64,000 nucleotides of DNA from Parabacteroides sp. ZJ-118 (GCF_011038785.1 NZ_JAAKDT010000012.1:1-64000), one strand, 5' to 3'. Positions 1 through 8,670 are shown, counted from the first letter of the stretch. Notes: generated by a model from the sequence alone, not told the origin. Translations and numbers: made by a program.

Positions 1-240
1 TTATTGAGGGTCAGAAATCGGGCAATCCGCAAAATAAACAAATCCTAACGGATGAGATTCCGCCTAACTTGTTGTTTTTCGGAGTCCGAGATTCTGCCTG
101 ATTCATTCTAAATTTAACGAACTATTGATTTATTTCCCGCGAAGATAATCAAACTCTTTGTAAGAGCCGTTATATCAATCAAACAATTCCTTTTCCGTAA
201 AAGTTCCTGCCTTCTGCTTGTGGGTTATACATCATTCCGG
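1..240. other. Intergenic, no gene recognised
   Basis: No convincing coding frame is seen here. A weak minus-strand -7-like box (TATCTTCG on the minus strand, positions 140-147) could belong to a gene that lies to the left of the window, but no good -33 box was found at the expected spacing. Confidence 0.4.
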
Positions 241-936
241 TCAGAGCGAGAAGTTGAAACCCCGCTCAACCAATGTGTTGTATTTTTTCTCGTTGAATTT
301 GTAGAGGAAAGCGCCCCGTTTCGAATTTTTCTTGTCTTTGATATCCAGTTTCTCCAGAATATCCATGGCGTTTAGCTTTTTACGGAAGTTCCGTTTATCT
401 AAAGGGGTTTGGTAGATGGCTTCATACAATGTCTGTAGTTGAGGCAAGGTAAATTGCTCGGGAAGCAAATTGAAACCGATAGGGCGGCTTGCCGCCTTCA
501 TTTTAAGGACGGACAGCGTATTGTTTATCATCTGGTTATGGTCGAAAATCAAGTCGGGAAGCTCGGACATCTTGGCCCAAGCAGCGTTATGGTTCTCCAA
601 GATCTCGGGGCTGAAATCATCCATGTTCACCAAGGAATAGTAAGCTACGGAGATAACCCGCTCCCCCAGGTCATACGATATATCTCCGTAAGCCCCTATC
701 TGTTCCATAAAAAGATGTTCAATGCCCGTACAACCGGTTAATACCCGTGACGCTGCTTCATCCACGCTTTCCCCGGATTTCACGAAGCCTCCCATCAGGG
801 ACCACTGTCCTTTCATTGGCTCGAACGAGCGTTTGTATAATAAAACATTCAATTCTCTATTGTTAAACCCTAGAATGATACAATCTACGGCAACATAGAA
901 TTTGACTTCGTCTTGATAAAAAGCTGCTGACATCAT
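241..936 (-). CDS. Nudix-fold transcriptional regulator (AraR/NrtR-like)
   Basis: Probable sugar-responsive transcription regulator of 231 aa. The N-terminal half (about residues 8-145) is a Nudix fold, and the C-terminal part (about 155-225, LPEQFTLPQLQTLYEAIY...DKRNFRKKL) is the winged-helix DNA-binding domain of the NrtR/AraR group. The Nudix box begins normally (GGFVKSGES) but the catalytic REUxEE motif is replaced by R-V-L-T-G-C, so hydrolase activity is unlikely and the fold probably acts as a ligand sensor. The sequence closely resembles the Bacteroides thetaiotaomicron arabinose regulator AraR as remembered. It is the last gene of the operon galM-transporter-galK, 17 bp after galK, which suggests that it senses a galactose-pathway or related sugar. 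The actual ligand is inferred, not shown. Confidence 0.85.
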   Translation of the reverse strand: MMSAAFYQDEVKFYVAVDCIILGFNNRELNVLLYKRSFEPMKGQWSLMGGFVKSGESVDEAASRVLTGCTGIEHLFMEQIGAYGDISYDLGERVISVAYYSLVNMDDFSPEILENHNAAWAKMSELPDLIFDHNQMINNTLSVLKMKAASRPIGFNLLPEQFTLPQLQTLYEAIYQTPLDKRNFRKKLNAMDILEKLDIKDKKNSKRGAFLYKFNEKKYNTLVERGFNFSL

Positions 937-953
937 TTTATGGATTTTAAAGA

Positions 954-2099
954 TTAACAGAGTTTGCGCGCTCCGTCGCCGATTACTACATTGTATAACT
1001 TAGGTTCGCGGCCAAACTTCTCTTTATAAGCGGAGAAAGCCTTCTTTACGAAATCATCGTACAACTCATCCTTAACCAAGTTGATCGTACAACCACCGAA
1101 TCCTCCACCCATGACACGAGAACCCGTTACGCCACACTCCTTAGCGATATCGTTCAAGAAATCCAGTTCCTCGCAGCTGACTTCATAAAGCTTGCTCATG
1201 CCATGATGCGTGCCGTACATCTTTTCGCCGACAGTTTCATAGTCGCCTTCCTCCAGAGCGGCGCATACGTCGAGTACGCGTTGGATTTCCTCGATAACAT
1301 ATTCCGCGCGCATGTAATCTTCGGCGCTGACGTCCGCTTTTACCTCGTTCAGCATCTCCATCGTAGCGTCACGTAAGAACGCTACTTCCGGATGGTTGCG
1401 GCGAATGGCGGCTACCACGTTCTCGCAGGACTTACGGCGTTTGTTGTAGGCAGAGGATGCCAACTCATGCTTAACGACCGAATCCAATAACACAAGTTTG
1501 TAACCAACCGGGTTAAACGGATAGTATTTATACGCTAAGGAACGGCAATCCAAGCGGATCAGACTTCCGGCCTTACCGAATACGGAAGCGAATTGGTCCA
1601 TGATACCGCAATTCACGCCACAATAATTATGTTCTGTAGCCTGACCGATCTTAGCCAACTCGAATTTATCGATATTTAGTGAGAATAAGTCATTCAACGC
1701 AAAAGCATAAGTGCTTTCCAAAGCGGCAGAAGAAGACATTCCGGCACCCAGAGGCACGTCTCCGGCGAATACGGTATCAAAACCTTGGATATTGCCACCT
1801 CGTTTAATAATCTCCCGGCATACGCCAAAGATATATCTTGCCCAGCTTGCGGAAGGAGCGTCCTCCTCAGTCAAGCCAAATTCAGCGTAATCATTTAAGT
1901 CGATGGAGAACGCCCGGACTTTACCTGTCCCATTCGGTTTGATCTCGGCGATCATTCCTTTATCTACGGCACCCGGAAAAACGAAACCTCCATTATAGTC
2001 TGTATGTTCACCGATCAGGTTAATACGTCCCGGAGATGTGTATAAGCTACCTTCGGTATGAAATAACTCTTTGAATTTAGTTCTGATTTTTTGTTGCAT
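954..2099 (-). CDS. galK: Galactokinase
   Basis: Cytoplasmic GHMP-family kinase, 381 aa, which phosphorylates alpha-D-galactose to galactose 1-phosphate with ATP, the first committed step of the Leloir pathway. The galactokinase signature GRINLIGEHTDYNGG is near residues 24-38, the GHMP ATP-binding motif PLGAGMSSSAALES is near 116-129, and the C-terminal glycine motif VMGGGFGGCTINLV is near 329-342. Length matches the family (about 380-390). It lies between the sugar symporter and the Nudix-type regulator and is read in the same direction, so phosphorylation follows uptake and mutarotation from the same transcript. Confidence 0.97.
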   Translation of the reverse strand: MQQKIRTKFKELFHTEGSLYTSPGRINLIGEHTDYNGGFVFPGAVDKGMIAEIKPNGTGKVRAFSIDLNDYAEFGLTEEDAPSASWARYIFGVCREIIKRGGNIQGFDTVFAGDVPLGAGMSSSAALESTYAFALNDLFSLNIDKFELAKIGQATEHNYCGVNCGIMDQFASVFGKAGSLIRLDCRSLAYKYYPFNPVGYKLVLLDSVVKHELASSAYNKRRKSCENVVAAIRRNHPEVAFLRDATMEMLNEVKADVSAEDYMRAEYVIEEIQRVLDVCAALEEGDYETVGEKMYGTHHGMSKLYEVSCEELDFLNDIAKECGVTGSRVMGGGFGGCTINLVKDELYDDFVKKAFSAYKEKFGREPKLYNVVIGDGARKLC

Positions 2100-2208
2100 G
2101 ATACTTAATTTGATTGAGGTAAATAACTGTGAATAAACAAGAAGAAATTATCCATTCAGAAAACTCTGCCGGATAATTTCTTCCTTACTATACTATGTCC
2201 TGTCCCTA

Positions 2209-3483
2209 TTATTCAACAGGAATATCTTTGTTTACGTTCTTGCTACCAATCAAAGCGTAATAGAGCAAATAGGCCAATCCCAGGAATACCACCCAGAAGC
2301 TGGTAATGAAACCGCCGGCGTCGGCTACGGCTCCTTGGATCAACGGAAGAATACCTCCACCACAAACCATTACCATGAAGATACCGGAAGCGGCTGCCGT
2401 ATACTTACCTAAACCTTCTACTGCCAAGTTGAAGATACCACCCCACATAATGGAAGTACATAAACCACAAAGCGCCATGAACATGATTCCAACAGGAACC
2501 TCAACCATACCGAAAGAGATATCAGACAAAAATACGGGCATGCTAACTTTTGTCGTAGCAGGGGCGAAGATAGCGATCAGGATAAAGATCATACCTACCG
2601 TGGCGGCTGACGACAACATCGCCTTACTGGAGATCTTGGCTCCGAAAGAGGCGCCGAACAGACGTCCGATCATCATCAAGAACCAATATGTACCCACGAT
2701 AGAACCGGCTACTGTAGGATCGATACCGATCTCAGGAGAAGTAGCGAACAAATTCATGAAGTTAGGAATACCTACCTCGACACCTACATACAAGAAGATC
2801 GCGATGGCACCTAAAATGAAGTGGCGGAAAGAAAGTGCGCTGTGCTTATCCGGAGTCTTGGCCTCATTTCCCTTCGCCATATGCGGTTCCGGAATTTGCA
2901 TGCAGAACAATACGATGAATACGACGGCAAAGATGCCCATAGCCAAGAACAATGCCGGGTTTGCGTCGCTGATCTGAGCTTTGGCGGCGTCACCGATCAA
3001 ATAACCAACCAATACCGGAACGATCGTAGCACCGATAGAGTTCACGGAACCGGCGACCTGAATTAGCTGGTTACCTTTGTTCCCGCCACCACCTAGCGTG
3101 TTCAACATCGGGTTTACTACGGTATTCAACATACACATAGAGAAACCGGACACGAAAGCACCTGTCAAATAGACAGCGTAGCTACCCACCACACCGGAAA
3201 GATAAGAAATACTTACACCACAGAAACCTACGATGATCGCTAACAAAGCGGTTTTCTTGTAACCGATCTTCTGCAATAACATACCAGCCGGAATACCCAT
3301 GAAGGCATAGGCGATAAAGTTAGCCGCGTTACCCAGCTGCGACATGAAGTTGCTGGCAGCGAACTGGTTCTTAACGATGATGCCGAATGGGTTCTGTAAA
3401 CCCGTCACGAAAGATATCATGAAGAAGAGAGCCACCATCATGATAATAGGCAATGTGTAATTCTTTTTTGCTGTTGATTCCAT
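2209..3483 (-). CDS. MFS glucose/galactose:H+ symporter (FHS family)
   Basis: Inner-membrane sugar importer, 424 aa, with about 12 hydrophobic segments. The N-terminal stretch MMVALFFMISFVTGLQNPFG is typical of the fucose/glucose-galactose:H+ symporter (FucP/GluP) branch of the major facilitator superfamily. The segment GIPAGMLLQKIGYKKTA corresponds to the conserved cytoplasmic loop between helices 2 and 3. Its position between aldose 1-epimerase and galactokinase points to galactose and possibly glucose as substrates. A 46-bp gap separates it from galM and 109 bp separates it from galK. Confidence 0.92.
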   Translation of the reverse strand: MESTAKKNYTLPIIMMVALFFMISFVTGLQNPFGIIVKNQFAASNFMSQLGNAANFIAYAFMGIPAGMLLQKIGYKKTALLAIIVGFCGVSISYLSGVVGSYAVYLTGAFVSGFSMCMLNTVVNPMLNTLGGGGNKGNQLIQVAGSVNSIGATIVPVLVGYLIGDAAKAQISDANPALFLAMGIFAVVFIVLFCMQIPEPHMAKGNEAKTPDKHSALSFRHFILGAIAIFLYVGVEVGIPNFMNLFATSPEIGIDPTVAGSIVGTYWFLMMIGRLFGASFGAKISSKAMLSSAATVGMIFILIAIFAPATTKVSMPVFLSDISFGMVEVPVGIMFMALCGLCTSIMWGGIFNLAVEGLGKYTAAASGIFMVMVCGGGILPLIQGAVADAGGFITSFWVVFLGLAYLLYYALIGSKNVNKDIPVE

Positions 3484-3529
3484 TTCTTTTTTTGTTGTTT
3501 TAGATTATTAGATTACTTGAATTGTTCTC

Positions 3530-4615
3530 TTATTCTACGCTGAATTTATAAATAGTGGTACTTTGGAAAGCCTCGTCCGGGCGGAGAACTGTTGTCGGAT
3601 ATTCCGGTTTGTTAGGACTATCGGGGAAATGTTGGGTCTCCAGGCATAAAGCGGCCCGTTCCGGGTAGCGTTGTCCGTTCTTGCCTTCGAAATTCCCGGT
3701 CATCCAGTTTCCTGTGTATAATTGCACGCCCGGTTGAGTCGTATAAGTTTCCATTACGATACCGGTCTTGGGGGAGGAGCAGCGAGCGCAGAAAGAAAGT
3801 TCGTTACCCTCTTTGTTCAGTAGGTACGTGTGGTCATATCCCTTACCGAATATAAGCTGTTCGAAATTGTCATTGATGCGTTCGCCCACCTCATGAGGGA
3901 CCCGGAAGTCCATCGGTGTACCTTCCACCTTCTCTTTAGGTCCGTACGGGATCGCCGTATCGTCTGTGGGCAGATAATAGTCGGCGTTGATCGTGAGGAT
4001 ATGGTCTCCTATATAAGGATCTCCCGCACCGGATAGGTTAAAATAAGAATGATTGGTCAAGTTCAAGACCGTAGGTTTGTCCGTGGAGGCTTGATAGGAG
4101 ATAACGACCTCATTCTCATTTGTCAGATGATAAGTTACGGTTGTCTTTAATTCCCCGGGGAAACCTTCCTCGCCATCGGCGGAGGTATATTTCAACTCAA
4201 TGGTTTGCTCGTCTGTTTGTTTGGCGTCCCATACTACCGCGTTGAATCCCTTGATCCCGCCATGCAAGCTATTGGGACCGTTATTTATGGCTAATTTGTC
4301 ATAAGTAACGCCGTCGATCGTGAATTTTCCTGCAGCTATGCGATTTCCATAACGACCGCAAATAGCACCGAAATAAGGCTCTTCTGATGTTAAGTACTCT
4401 TCAATCGAATTATGGCCGGTAACGACATCGGTCATTTTTCCGTTCTTATCCGGAACCATCAGAGAAACGATTTTCGCTCCATAATCCGTGATCGCCAACT
4501 CTGCTCCAGCCTTGTTACACAGGACATAAAGGGCCGTTTCTTTCCCGTCAACCAGCTTGCTAAAGTTAGCTGCGGACAAGCCCGACAGTGTATTCATGTT
4601 CTTCATGCGTATCAA
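3530..4615 (-). CDS. galM: Aldose 1-epimerase (mutarotase)
   Basis: Interconverts alpha and beta anomers of galactose and other hexoses, supplying the alpha form to galactokinase. The 361-aa frame has the GalM motifs NSLHGGIKGFN, NLTNHSYFNLSG (catalytic His) and the late LETQHFPDSPN (catalytic Glu region). The first residues are MIRMKNMNTLSG, so starts at residues 1, 4 or 7 are all possible; no signal peptide is seen. It is the first gene of the minus-strand galactose operon. A -7-like box TACTTTTA on the minus strand at 4634-4641 places a likely transcription start just upstream. Confidence 0.95.
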   Translation of the reverse strand: MIRMKNMNTLSGLSAANFSKLVDGKETALYVLCNKAGAELAITDYGAKIVSLMVPDKNGKMTDVVTGHNSIEEYLTSEEPYFGAICGRYGNRIAAGKFTIDGVTYDKLAINNGPNSLHGGIKGFNAVVWDAKQTDEQTIELKYTSADGEEGFPGELKTTVTYHLTNENEVVISYQASTDKPTVLNLTNHSYFNLSGAGDPYIGDHILTINADYYLPTDDTAIPYGPKEKVEGTPMDFRVPHEVGERINDNFEQLIFGKGYDHTYLLNKEGNELSFCARCSSPKTGIVMETYTTQPGVQLYTGNWMTGNFEGKNGQRYPERAALCLETQHFPDSPNKPEYPTTVLRPDEAFQSTTIYKFSVE

Positions 4616-4786
4616 CCTTATTGAAATTGCGTGTAAAAGTAACTTTCTTCTTTGTATTTATAACCTTTTTGAATAATGTTTTATAGCATGATTTTAGATT
4701 TGTCTGCCAAAAATATGTAATTACTTAAGTTTTGCGACTGAATTTTAGCCCTTGCAAAACTTGAGCTATCTACATTGATGAGCGAA

Positions 4787-4890
4787 GTAACTCACTGGAA
4801 TCCGTCTCGTGTTCCATTGACTTGGCGTCGTATCTCAATGGTTTTCCGGTCGTATCTCAATGGAAAAAATGGGGAGGGCAGGGCGCAAAG
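4787..4890. repeat. Dispersed hairpin-forming intergenic repeat, copy 1
   Basis: A sequence of about 104 bp that recurs at 43420-43530 with high identity, including an exact shared core TGGAATCCGTCTCGTGTTCC followed by ATTGACTT. It contains inverted copies of CCATTGA/TCAATGG and a repeated TATCTCAATGG unit, so it can fold into one or more hairpins. It ends with a purine-rich run and GGGCAGGGCGCAAA, also shared. No open frame of interest crosses it. Both copies are intergenic, which is typical of a REP/MITE-like element. Confidence 0.75.
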
Positions 4891-4986
4891 GGCGCATCTT
4901 TACGTACCTCTGGTATAACTTTATATATACATATAGCATGGGAGATGCTTTGACCGGCTCGGAATTTAATTCATCCAACGGTTTAT

Positions 4987-5017
4987 TTTATTTATTCCGG
5001 AAAAAACATTACCTTTG
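4987..5017 (+). promoter_or_regulatory. Promoter of the GtrA/GT2/HAD operon
   Basis: The -7 box TACCTTTG (5010-5017) fits the Bacteroidota consensus TAnnTTTG, with TTTA at 4987-4990 after a 19-bp spacer as the -33 element. The inferred transcription start near 5024 lies after the ATG at 5015 and before the ATG at 5066, which supports 5066 as the true start of the next gene. Confidence 0.65.
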
Positions 5018-5065
5018 TTCTCGTTTCTTGTTTATGGAAGTTTAATAACGAAAAAAAGACGATCT

Positions 5066-5815
5066 ATGAAAGGAGAAGGTGATGTGTTCAAAAAGTTCCG
5101 TGATTCCTTCAGCAGGATGGAGGGGCGTCTCCATATACTAGAACAACGTGTGCCGGTTGAACTTCAAATGGAGTATTTCAAATACTCGGAAAACGTACGG
5201 AAGGAAAACCGGCCTCCCCGTCCCTTATCGGAGGATCAGTGCGAGATCCTGTACAACTCTTTGTTGACGGAGGAAACCAAGGACAAGAGGAAGAAGCGGT
5301 ACCTGCTATCTCAATTGGCTACTTCGAAATCCGTCCGTGCGTATCGCCTGTTGGAGGAATACACCCGGCATCCGGATCCGGAAGTGACAGATTGGGCCTA
5401 CATGGCTTTGATGGAGTCTCGTATCTCTTTAGAATCCGATTTCTCCGACGAGAAACAGGTTTACATCTCGACTGGCTTGGGGGGAAAAGGGGAGAAGTTG
5501 CGTTTCTATGTCTTGATGATGTCTAAAGGCAAGAAGCCTTTCCAAGAATATCAGCGGCGGATAATCGAGCGGGAGTTCGCTTATTATCTGTCGAAAGCGG
5601 ACTGTGAGATCGAGCGTTTGGAGATCGGTGAGCAGTATGTGGAGTTGGTGTTCTTGATCCCGGTGTGTACGGATATAAAAGCCGCGTTGGAGCGGGTGAT
5701 CTATGAATGTAACCAATACGGCGATTTCCTCTCGAATGTATTCACGATCACGAATGTCAAGGAATTGACACCCGAGGAGATTTCCGAGATTATAAATAAG
5801 AATGGAGACGATTAA
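5066..5815 (+). CDS. Conserved hypothetical protein, helical repeat-like N-terminal half
   Basis: I do not recognise a named family. The 249-aa protein is soluble, has no signal peptide, and starts MKGEGDVFKKFRDSF. Residues about 80-130 (YLLSQLATSKSVRAYRLLEEY...DPEVTDWAYMALMES) look like two HEAT-like helix pairs. The second half is an alpha/beta region rich in conserved-looking charged residues. The ATG at 5066 is preferred over the upstream in-frame start at 5015 because the promoter -7 box overlaps the latter. Its last 14 bases overlap the GtrA gene, so the two are translationally coupled, suggesting a role in the same cell-surface glycan pathway. Confidence 0.75.
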   Translation: MKGEGDVFKKFRDSFSRMEGRLHILEQRVPVELQMEYFKYSENVRKENRPPRPLSEDQCEILYNSLLTEETKDKRKKRYLLSQLATSKSVRAYRLLEEYTRHPDPEVTDWAYMALMESRISLESDFSDEKQVYISTGLGGKGEKLRFYVLMMSKGKKPFQEYQRRIIEREFAYYLSKADCEIERLEIGEQYVELVFLIPVCTDIKAALERVIYECNQYGDFLSNVFTITNVKELTPEEISEIINKNGDD

Positions 5816-6182
5816 GCAAGCCATTAAGTATGGCGTAGTCGGGTTGGGCAATACCTTGGTAACGATGATCGTCATCTGGGTGATGATGAAACTCTTCGGA
5901 TGCCGGGAAGGTTTATCTAACTTGACGGGATATGTGGCAGGCCTATTGAACAGTTTCATTTGGAACAAGCAATGGACTTTCAAGGGGAGTTCCACCGGAT
6001 GGACGAAAGGAGCGGTTCGGTTCGCGACCGCTTTCGTTGTTTGTTATGCCTTACAGTACGGATTGGTGCTGGTCTTGAATTCCCGACTCACGATCGATCA
6101 TTACTACAATCACTTGATAGGAATGGCTTTCTATACGGTGATCAATTTTTTAGTAAACAAGTTTTATACCTTTAAAGCATAA
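5802..6182 (+). CDS. GtrA-like membrane protein
   Basis: A 126-aa integral membrane protein with four predicted helices and the GtrA family pattern: an early KYGVVGLGNTL helix, the motif GYVAGLLNSFIWNKQWTFK between helices 2 and 3, and the C-terminal VINFLVNKFYTFK. Family members are thought to flip polyprenyl-phosphate-linked sugars across the cytoplasmic membrane. It overlaps the upstream gene by 14 bp and is 5 bp before the GT2 enzyme, the usual GtrA-GtrB pairing, so the two probably make and flip an undecaprenyl-phosphate sugar. Confidence 0.92.
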   Translation: METIKQAIKYGVVGLGNTLVTMIVIWVMMKLFGCREGLSNLTGYVAGLLNSFIWNKQWTFKGSSTGWTKGAVRFATAFVVCYALQYGLVLVLNSRLTIDHYYNHLIGMAFYTVINFLVNKFYTFKA

Positions 6183-6187
6183 AAGGC

Positions 6188-7120
6188 ATGAAGAAGTTAG
6201 CGGTTATAGTCCCGTGTTATAACGAGGAGGCCGTGATCGAGGAATCGTATCGGCGTACGAAAGAGGTCCTGGTCAAGTTGCCGAACCCAACGGAGATTAT
6301 CTATGTAAACGATGGTAGTCAGGATAAGACGCGGTCTTTGTTGGATCATATAGCCGCTACCGATCCTCATGCGAAGGTGATCCACTTCTCCCGGAATTTC
6401 GGCCATCAACCGGCGGTAACGGCGGGTATCAATAATTGTGATGCCGATTTGGCGATTATCATCGATGCCGATATGCAGGATCCGCCGGAATTGATCCCGG
6501 ATCTGCTGGAGGTGCAGGAGAGAGAGAACGCTAACGTGGTTTATTGCGTCCGTAAGTCACGGGAAGGGGAGAGCCTTTTCAAACTGTTTACTTCCAAGGC
6601 TTTTTACCGGGTGATGAATTATATGAGCGAGGTTCATTTCCCGCTGGATACGGGGGATTTCCGTTTGGTGGACCGGAAGGTGATGAATGAGTTCGACCGT
6701 TTTAAGGAACGGGGAAAGTATATCCGCGGCTTGATAAGCTGGGTGGGCTTCCATCAGGTGCCGTTTTATTATGAGCGTGAGGCGCGCATCGCCGGCGAAA
6801 CGAAATATCCTATTCGTAAGATGCTGAAATTCGCGTCAACCGCAATGCTTTATTTCTCAAAGAAGCCGTTGCGTCTGGCGACGAGTCTCGGGTTCATATC
6901 CGTATTGGTCGGTATTGTCTTGGCTGTTTGGTTCACGTTAGGCAAGATCTATGGTTTTAGTAACGCCGAGGTCGGTTGGACCTCTATCATGACTTCCATT
7001 ATCTTCTTTGGAGGGGTACAGTTATTGACGGTCGGCGTGTTAGGACAATATGTCGGTATCCTCTTTGATGAGATCAAGGCTCGTCCCGAATACATCATCG
7101 ACGAGAAGAAAAACTATTAA
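6188..7120 (+). CDS. Family 2 glycosyltransferase, GtrB/DPM1-like
   Basis: A 310-aa enzyme that most likely transfers a sugar from a nucleotide donor to undecaprenyl phosphate. The GT-A domain starts at residue 4 (AVIVPCYNEEAVIEES), with YVNDGSQDKT near 39-48 and the metal-binding DxD region IDADMQDPPE near 92-101. Two C-terminal transmembrane helices (about 235-260 and 270-295) anchor it. The arrangement matches GtrB, ArnC and dolichol-phosphate mannose synthase relatives. It directly follows GtrA. The sugar cannot be told from sequence. Confidence 0.93.
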   Translation: MKKLAVIVPCYNEEAVIEESYRRTKEVLVKLPNPTEIIYVNDGSQDKTRSLLDHIAATDPHAKVIHFSRNFGHQPAVTAGINNCDADLAIIIDADMQDPPELIPDLLEVQERENANVVYCVRKSREGESLFKLFTSKAFYRVMNYMSEVHFPLDTGDFRLVDRKVMNEFDRFKERGKYIRGLISWVGFHQVPFYYEREARIAGETKYPIRKMLKFASTAMLYFSKKPLRLATSLGFISVLVGIVLAVWFTLGKIYGFSNAEVGWTSIMTSIIFFGGVQLLTVGVLGQYVGILFDEIKARPEYIIDEKKNY

Positions 7121-7147
7121 AAAACATCGGAGGCGGAATATATACTC

Positions 7148-7777
7148 ATGAATGTAACGGAAGGCATAAAGAACTTGATCATAGACTTGGGCGGTGTGCT
7201 TATTAACTTGACTCGCAACCGCTGTATCGAGGCTTTCGAAAATCTGGGCGTGGAGAATATCCGGGAACAGATCACGAATAACTATCAACATAAGGATTTG
7301 TTTGAGCGTTTGGAGTTGGGGATGATATCGGTGGCACAGTTCCATGATGATATTCGTGCCTTAGCGGGAAAGCCCCTGACAGACGAACAAATCGACACCG
7401 CATGGATCGCCATGCTGGGGGATGTCCCGGGAAACAAGTTGCGTTTGCTATTGGAGCTTCGCGAACGCTATCATACGATGCTTCTGAGTAATACGAACGA
7501 GATTCATTGGAGATGGTCCGAAGAGACTTATTTCTCTTATCAAGGTCTTCGCGCCCAAGATTTCTTCCATAAGATTTACCTCTCATACGAATTGCATATG
7601 CTGAAGCCGAATGCGGGTGTTTTCGAGTATGTATTGAAGGACTCGAATCTTTTAGCCGAGGAAACGATGCTGATCGATGACGCATCCGTGAATTGCCGGG
7701 CGGCTGAATTATTGGGAATGAAGTCTTATACGCCGCAACCCCGGGAAGACTGGTCGCATCTATTCAATTCTCGTTAA
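7148..7777 (+). CDS. HAD-superfamily hydrolase (YihX-like, subfamily IA)
   Basis: A 209-aa soluble phosphatase-like protein. Motif I reads IIDLGGVLINL, with the nucleophile Asp followed by L-G-G instead of the second Asp, as in the YihX/epoxide hydrolase N-terminal-like branch. Motif II is LLLSNTNEIHW (Ser/Thr position), motif III Lys lies in LHMLKPNAGVFEY, and motif IV is MLIDDASVNCRAAE. Likely substrate is a small sugar or nucleotide phosphate, unproven. It is 27 bp downstream of the GT2 gene and probably in its operon. Its 3' end overlaps the convergent next gene by 4 bp. Confidence 0.9.
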   Translation: MNVTEGIKNLIIDLGGVLINLTRNRCIEAFENLGVENIREQITNNYQHKDLFERLELGMISVAQFHDDIRALAGKPLTDEQIDTAWIAMLGDVPGNKLRLLLELRERYHTMLLSNTNEIHWRWSEETYFSYQGLRAQDFFHKIYLSYELHMLKPNAGVFEYVLKDSNLLAEETMLIDDASVNCRAAELLGMKSYTPQPREDWSHLFNSR

Positions 7778-8436
7778 AAACGATGGGTGTAGCAGATACC
7801 GATCGCATGGCGGTAATTTACAGGATCGTCCACATTGAATATGTGGTAGCGATAATAGAGTTGGAGGTTATTGTTTGGATTTAGCTGGTAATTGCTCCCT
7901 GTGGAGAAACAGATCTTATCGGATCGCATCTTATTTCGCGTGTCATTGTAGACTTCGGTATAGACAAAAGGACGGAAACCACTCTCGCCGATCTTGTAGG
8001 AGAGGGTCAGCATCGAGCGCAGATAATTCTTGGGGTGTTCGGCATGGACCTTATAGGTGCTTTGAAAACGTTCCCGGACAGAGAGGGTAAAACGTCCGGC
8101 CGAATAAGTCCCCGTAGCGTAGAGATAATATCGGTTTCGTAACTCGTCGGATGCCTTGTATCGCACTAGAGACATATATCCGCCCCCTGCTAGAAGATAT
8201 TTGTTAAACTTGTAGTTTACCTCAACGGTGGTAAGGAACCATTCCGCTTCCTTGAAATCATCTCTCGGGCGGATGTCCTCTTCTACAAGAAAGGATAAGT
8301 GCTTATAGATTTTTCCGCGTAGGCTCACCTTGAAATACACACCTGTACCCTCTATTCCGTATAGGGATGAGGTGTATCCCATTATAAAGAATAAGATCAG
8401 ATAAATGGATCGTTTTGTATAGGATGTGTTTTTCAT
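7774..8436 (-). CDS. DUF2490-like outer-membrane beta-barrel protein
   Basis: A 220-aa exported protein. It starts with a signal peptide (KRSIYLILFFIMGYTSSLYG) and continues with alternating hydrophobic strands ending in Phe (final residues ICYTHRF), as expected for a small outer-membrane barrel. The pattern, including FKVSLRGKIYKHLSFLVEEDIRPRDDF and late YQLNPNNNLQLYYRYH, fits DUF2490 proteins of unknown function. A good ribosome-binding site (GGAGG) lies just before ATG. It is transcribed alone, convergent with the HAD gene. Confidence 0.8.
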   Translation of the reverse strand: MKNTSYTKRSIYLILFFIMGYTSSLYGIEGTGVYFKVSLRGKIYKHLSFLVEEDIRPRDDFKEAEWFLTTVEVNYKFNKYLLAGGGYMSLVRYKASDELRNRYYLYATGTYSAGRFTLSVRERFQSTYKVHAEHPKNYLRSMLTLSYKIGESGFRPFVYTEVYNDTRNKMRSDKICFSTGSNYQLNPNNNLQLYYRYHIFNVDDPVNYRHAIGICYTHRF

Positions 8437-8455
8437 GTAAAATGACCTCCGTGTG

Positions 8456-8505
8456 CAAAAATAGTGTTTTTGGATGTAATATCAACACCTCGGGATATTA
8501 TATCC
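8456..8505 (-). promoter_or_regulatory. Promoter and overlapping palindrome upstream of the DUF2490 gene
   Basis: On the minus strand TATTTTTG (8456-8463) matches the -7 consensus. Immediately upstream, a 12-bp inverted repeat (GGATGTAATATC at 8472-8483 and GATATTATATCC at 8494-8505, one mismatch, 10-bp spacer) covers the expected -33 region and could be an operator. Confidence 0.5.
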
Positions 8506-8597
8506 GATTTTCTAGCTGGAGGCCTGGCTTTGGCGACTACAGGTATCGAGGCGTGGGCAGCCGCGAAAAAGATAGTAGTGTCTAAATTTTGTACACC

Positions 8598-8618
8598 ACT
8601 GTCAAATAATTGGACAGT
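8598..8618. promoter_or_regulatory. Candidate enhancer-binding-protein site
   Basis: The palindrome ACTGTC (8598-8603) and GACAGT (8613-8618), which includes TGTC-N9-GACA, is about 55 bp upstream of a -24/-12-type promoter. That is the usual location of an upstream activating sequence for an NtrC-family activator. The cognate regulator is not in this window. Confidence 0.5.
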
Positions 8619-8670
8619 CTGTTTGGGAGAGTGAAATCATACTTATTTGATAATTAAATATTTAGTTGGT

